Part shown: positions 5,567-7,590 of the stretch, piece by piece
Layout: each line of letters opens with the position of its first letter
Position numbering within the stretch: position 1 is the stretch's first letter
Assembly (NCBI GenBank): GCA_030446955.1
Contig: JAUJMG010000183.1
Span: 1-7,590, forward strand
DNA from: Thermomicrobiales bacterium
GTDB lineage: Bacteria; Chloroflexota; Chloroflexia; Thermomicrobiales; UBA6265
Direction: 5' to 3'
Length of the DNA stretch: 7,590 nucleotides
Notes under the pieces: generated by a model
Seen by the model: the letters and a program-made list of their open reading frames with translations, nothing else
Databases searched by the model: none
What the model was told of the DNA's origin: nothing
Position numbers and translations under genes: made by a program

Positions 5567-6598
5567 ATGCGAGGGTATCGGAGACTCGGTCGGATGCTGG
5601 TCGGGATCCTGTTACTGAGTCTGATTGCCAGTGCGCCGGTCGGGTTGGCGGCGCAGGACGGGACCCCCGTTGCGACGCCGGCCGTCACATGCGATCAACC
5701 GCTGACGATTGCGTTTTCGGTGCCGGGTCTGAACTTCCCCTTTTTCGTGCACATGATGCAGGAAGCCCAAGAGGCTGCCGCCCAGATCGGCCCCATCGAG
5801 TTGATCCAGCTCGACGGTCAGAACTCGGCTCCGAAGCAGTCGGCGGACATCGAGGCGATGATCGTCCAGGGCGTGGATGGCATCGTGATCAGCCCGGCGG
5901 ATGTCCAGGCACTGGCCCCCGCCATCCGGTCGGCAGTCGAGGCCGGGATCCCGGTGGTTACCGTTGACCGTAACGTGATGGGCGTCGACACCCTGGCTCA
6001 CGTCGGGGCCGATAACGTTCGCGGTGGTGAGCTCCAGGGCGAGTACATCCTCAGCCTTCTGCCGGAAGGGGGACAAGTCTTCGAGTTGCGCGGCCAGCCG
6101 GGTGCCTCGCCGGCGATCGACCGTGACGCCGGTCTCAAGAGAGCCCTTGAGGGGCAAGAAGAGGTTGAGATCGTTTTTGACCAGACAGCCAACTTTGCGA
6201 GATCCGAGGCCGTCACCGTCGTGGAGTCAGGGCTGACCGCTAATCCCGAGCCTGATGTGATCGTCGCGGCTAACGACGACATGGCCCTCGGCGCCGCCGA
6301 AGCGATTCAGGCTGCCGGCCTCGACGTGCCGATCATCGGCTTTGATGCGCTGCCAGAGGCGCTGTTGGCAATCCAGGACGGCTCGCTGGCGGCGACTATC
6401 GAGCAGTTCCCCGGACAGCAGGCCGCAACAGCGCTGGGGATTCTGGTCAATAGCGTCTGCAACGATGTCCAGCCGGTGGAGCACGACACCTACTTGCCAC
6501 CGCTGCTGATCACAGCTGAGAACCTGGGGCAGGCCGAGCGGGCCGCCGAGGCTGGCATCGCCCTGACCGGGACGCCAGAGGCTAGCCCGACCAGCTAA
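5567..6598 (+). CDS. Sugar ABC transporter substrate-binding protein, RbsB-like (Peripla_BP_4)
   Basis: This 343-residue exported protein should capture a sugar and deliver it to the permease. Residues 1-29 form a signal peptide: basic MRGYRRLGR, a hydrophobic core at 10-28, and probable cleavage near A28-A29. No lipobox Cys follows; the mature N-terminus is the linker QDGTPVATPA. The binding domain starts near residue 45 and aligns well with E. coli RbsB from memory. Ribose-contact positions appear conserved at F59-F60, D134-R135, R186, F210, N236, D260 and Q280. RbsB Asn13 is Phe57 here and Asn64 is Ser, so the ligand is probably a ribose-like sugar or polyol but need not be ribose. C42 and C298 are the only cysteines and could form a disulfide. 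The tail, TGTPEASPTS, is low-complexity like the N-terminal linker. Encoding the binding protein last fits a common CUT2 operon order. Confidence 0.93.
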   Translation: MRGYRRLGRMLVGILLLSLIASAPVGLAAQDGTPVATPAVTCDQPLTIAFSVPGLNFPFFVHMMQEAQEAAAQIGPIELIQLDGQNSAPKQSADIEAMIVQGVDGIVISPADVQALAPAIRSAVEAGIPVVTVDRNVMGVDTLAHVGADNVRGGELQGEYILSLLPEGGQVFELRGQPGASPAIDRDAGLKRALEGQEEVEIVFDQTANFARSEAVTVVESGLTANPEPDVIVAANDDMALGAAEAIQAAGLDVPIIGFDALPEALLAIQDGSLAATIEQFPGQQAATALGILVNSVCNDVQPVEHDTYLPPLLITAENLGQAERAAEAGIALTGTPEASPTS

Positions 6599-6620
6599 CA
6601 GACTTCGCGACGTCACGCTA

Positions 6621-6660
6621 TGGGCTTCTCCGTTCCTATCGGTGAGAGCGGAGAAGCCCA
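6621..6660 (+). terminator. Strong hairpin after the transporter operon, probable terminator
   Basis: TGGGCTTCTCCGTTC (6621-6635) pairs with GAGCGGAGAAGCCCA (6646-6660): 15 continuous pairs with one G-U, including 12 perfect outer pairs, around a 10-nt loop. It begins 22 bp after the binding-protein stop, where a terminator is expected. Only scattered T bases follow (ATCTGACATT), so release may be inefficient or need a factor. The near-symmetric stem could act on both strands. This is the strongest hairpin I noticed in the window. Confidence 0.7.
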
Positions 6661-6702
6661 ATCTGACATTGGCGCGGCCAGACCGGCAGTCCTTCCGAAT
6701 CC

Positions 6703-6739
6703 GGAGGAGGGGTGGGAGTGGAGCGGCTGCCCCTCTTTC
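6703..6739 (+). promoter_or_regulatory. Leader stem covering a strong ribosome site upstream of the aroE-like gene
   Basis: In RNA, GGAGGAGGGGUGG (6703-6715) can pair base for base with CUGCCCCUCUUUC (6727-6739): 13 continuous pairs, four of them G-U, with an 11-nt loop. The left arm contains GGAGGAGG, a strong Shine-Dalgarno sequence, and the loop holds a GTG at 6718. Folding would hide the ribosome site, so this could control translation. CTGACA at 6664-6669 resembles a -35 box but has no good -10 partner. No known riboswitch class is recognised. Confidence 0.35.
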
Positions 6740-6813
6740 AGGATGATCAGTACTCCGCGGAGGACACCCAGCTGTGTCACGCGAACGGGAACGGAGCATG
6801 CCGCGTCAGGTGA
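6718..6813 (+). other. Possible 31-codon leader ORF overlapping the aroE-like start
   Basis: A GTG at 6718, 7 nt after GGAGGAGG (6703-6710), opens 31 codons ending at TGA 6811-6813. A GTG at 6712 is an alternative start. The peptide begins MERLPLFQDDQYSAEDTQL, has two cysteines and no hydrophobic segment, and resembles nothing I know. It overlaps the aroE-like ATG at 6798 in another frame, an arrangement that can couple translation. Short open frames are frequent in GC-rich DNA, so only the good ribosome site supports it. Confidence 0.2.
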
Positions 6814-7590
6814 CCCGGGCCGAGCTGACCGGCGTGTTCGGCGATCCGGTGGATGAGAACCCGACCGGGATCATGCAAGAGGCCGCCTTCCGTGCCGCCG
6901 GCCTGGATTGGCGCTACCTCACCCTGAAGGTCACCCCGGCTGGTCTCGCCGACGCGATGGCCGGGATGCGGGCGATGCACTTCCGGGGCATCAACCTCAC
7001 GATCCCCCACAAGGTCGCCGTGCTGCCGCTGCTTGATGAGGTCGCGGCGGACGCCGCCTTGATCGGCGCCGTCAACACCGTGCGCCGCGAGGGCGACCGC
7101 CTGATCGGCGAGAACACGGACGGCAAGGGATTCCTGCGGGCTCTCCGCGAGAACGCCGGCGTGGACCCGGCTGGCGCCCGGGTCGCAATCCTCGGTGCAG
7201 GCGGCGCCGCCCGCGCCATCGCCGTCGAGCTTGCCCTGGCCGGCGCCGACCACGTCACCGTCGTCAACCGCTCGCCGGCGCGTGGGCAGGAACTGGTCGC
7301 GCTCCTCAACGACCGCACGCCGGCGGCGGCCGCCTTCGTCCCCGGGGACGGCCCCTACTGCGTCCCTCCCGAGACCACGGTCCTGGTCAACGCCACCTCG
7401 ATCGGCCTCTACCCGAACACCGATGCCTCGCCGGACGTGGACGAAACGACGATCCGGCCGGATCTCCTGGTCTGCGACGTGATCCCCAACCCGCCCCGAA
7501 CCCGCTTCCTCCGGACTGCCGAAGCCCACGGCGCTCGCACCCTGGACGGCCTCGGCATGCTCGTCTACCAGGGCGCCATCGGCTACCTGA
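6798..7590 (+). CDS. aroE: Shikimate dehydrogenase-family protein, divergent (3' end outside window)
   Basis: The frame runs from the ATG at 6798 past the window edge: 264 codons, lacking perhaps 20. AroE reduces 3-dehydroshikimate to shikimate with NADPH in the cytosolic chorismate pathway. Both domains are visible. Catalytic Lys72 lies in INLTIPHK, Asn93 in AVNT, Asp108 in ENTDG, the Rossmann loop GAGGAAR is at 133-139, N157-R158 and R162 form the NRxxxR pattern associated with NADP, and Gln258 lies in GMLVYQGA. The N-terminal substrate motif is unusual: where AroE has SxSP, this has NPTG (21-24), so both serines are absent. A quinate/shikimate-like or other polyol dehydrogenase role is possible, and the gene symbol means family only. 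A GTG at 6774 has a better Shine-Dalgarno sequence (GGAGGA 6759-6764) and would add eight residues. A probable terminator separates it from the transporter operon. Confidence 0.82.
   Translation, partial: MPRQVTRAELTGVFGDPVDENPTGIMQEAAFRAAGLDWRYLTLKVTPAGLADAMAGMRAMHFRGINLTIPHKVAVLPLLDEVAADAALIGAVNTVRREGDRLIGENTDGKGFLRALRENAGVDPAGARVAILGAGGAARAIAVELALAGADHVTVVNRSPARGQELVALLNDRTPAAAAFVPGDGPYCVPPETTVLVNATSIGLYPNTDASPDVDETTIRPDLLVCDVIPNPPRTRFLRTAEAHGARTLDGLGMLVYQGAIGYL

Overview
The window is GC-rich bacterial DNA, densely packed with genes that all read on the + strand. Three signs suggest a member of the Chloroflexota, close to the Thermomicrobia (Sphaerobacter/Thermomicrobium type): amino-acid biosynthesis genes of the LysW-carrier type, frequent GTG/TTG starts, and an exported protein whose mature N-terminus is a Thr/Pro/Ala linker (QDGTPVATPA). 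The assignment rests on recalled family resemblance, not on a search.

Region 1 (1-2434) is a biosynthetic cluster. It starts inside a LysW-dependent amino-acid kinase gene (lysZ, C-terminal 160 codons), continues with a small P-loop kinase of unknown substrate, and ends with a class III PLP aminotransferase (lysJ). LysZ and LysJ catalyse two steps of the alpha-aminoadipate route to lysine, or the matching route to ornithine and arginine, on substrates held by the carrier protein LysW. The gaps (37 and 63 bp) suggest one transcript. The P-loop kinase is the unexpected member.

Region 2 (about 2435-6660) is a complete ribose/CUT2-type sugar ABC transporter in the order ATPase (two fused nucleotide-binding domains), permease, substrate-binding protein. 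A 255-bp gap before it holds a hairpin, a promoter-like pair and an inverted repeat. A hairpin and a near-perfect Shine-Dalgarno sequence precede the binding-protein gene, and a 15-bp hairpin follows it as the probable terminator. The binding pocket keeps most ribose-contact positions of E. coli RbsB but changes two, so the sugar cannot be named.

Region 3 (about 6661-7590) has a leader with a long G-U-rich stem that covers a strong Shine-Dalgarno sequence and a possible 31-codon ORF. It then enters a shikimate dehydrogenase-family gene that runs off the right edge. That enzyme keeps the catalytic Lys and Asp but lacks the usual SxS substrate motif, so it may be a divergent AroE or may use a related substrate.

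I found no CRISPR array, tRNA, rRNA, insertion sequence or phage gene. Most of the window is ordinary metabolism and transport. The best leads are the kinase inside the lysine cluster, the divergent dehydrogenase with its structured leader, and the binding protein that lacks a lipid anchor.
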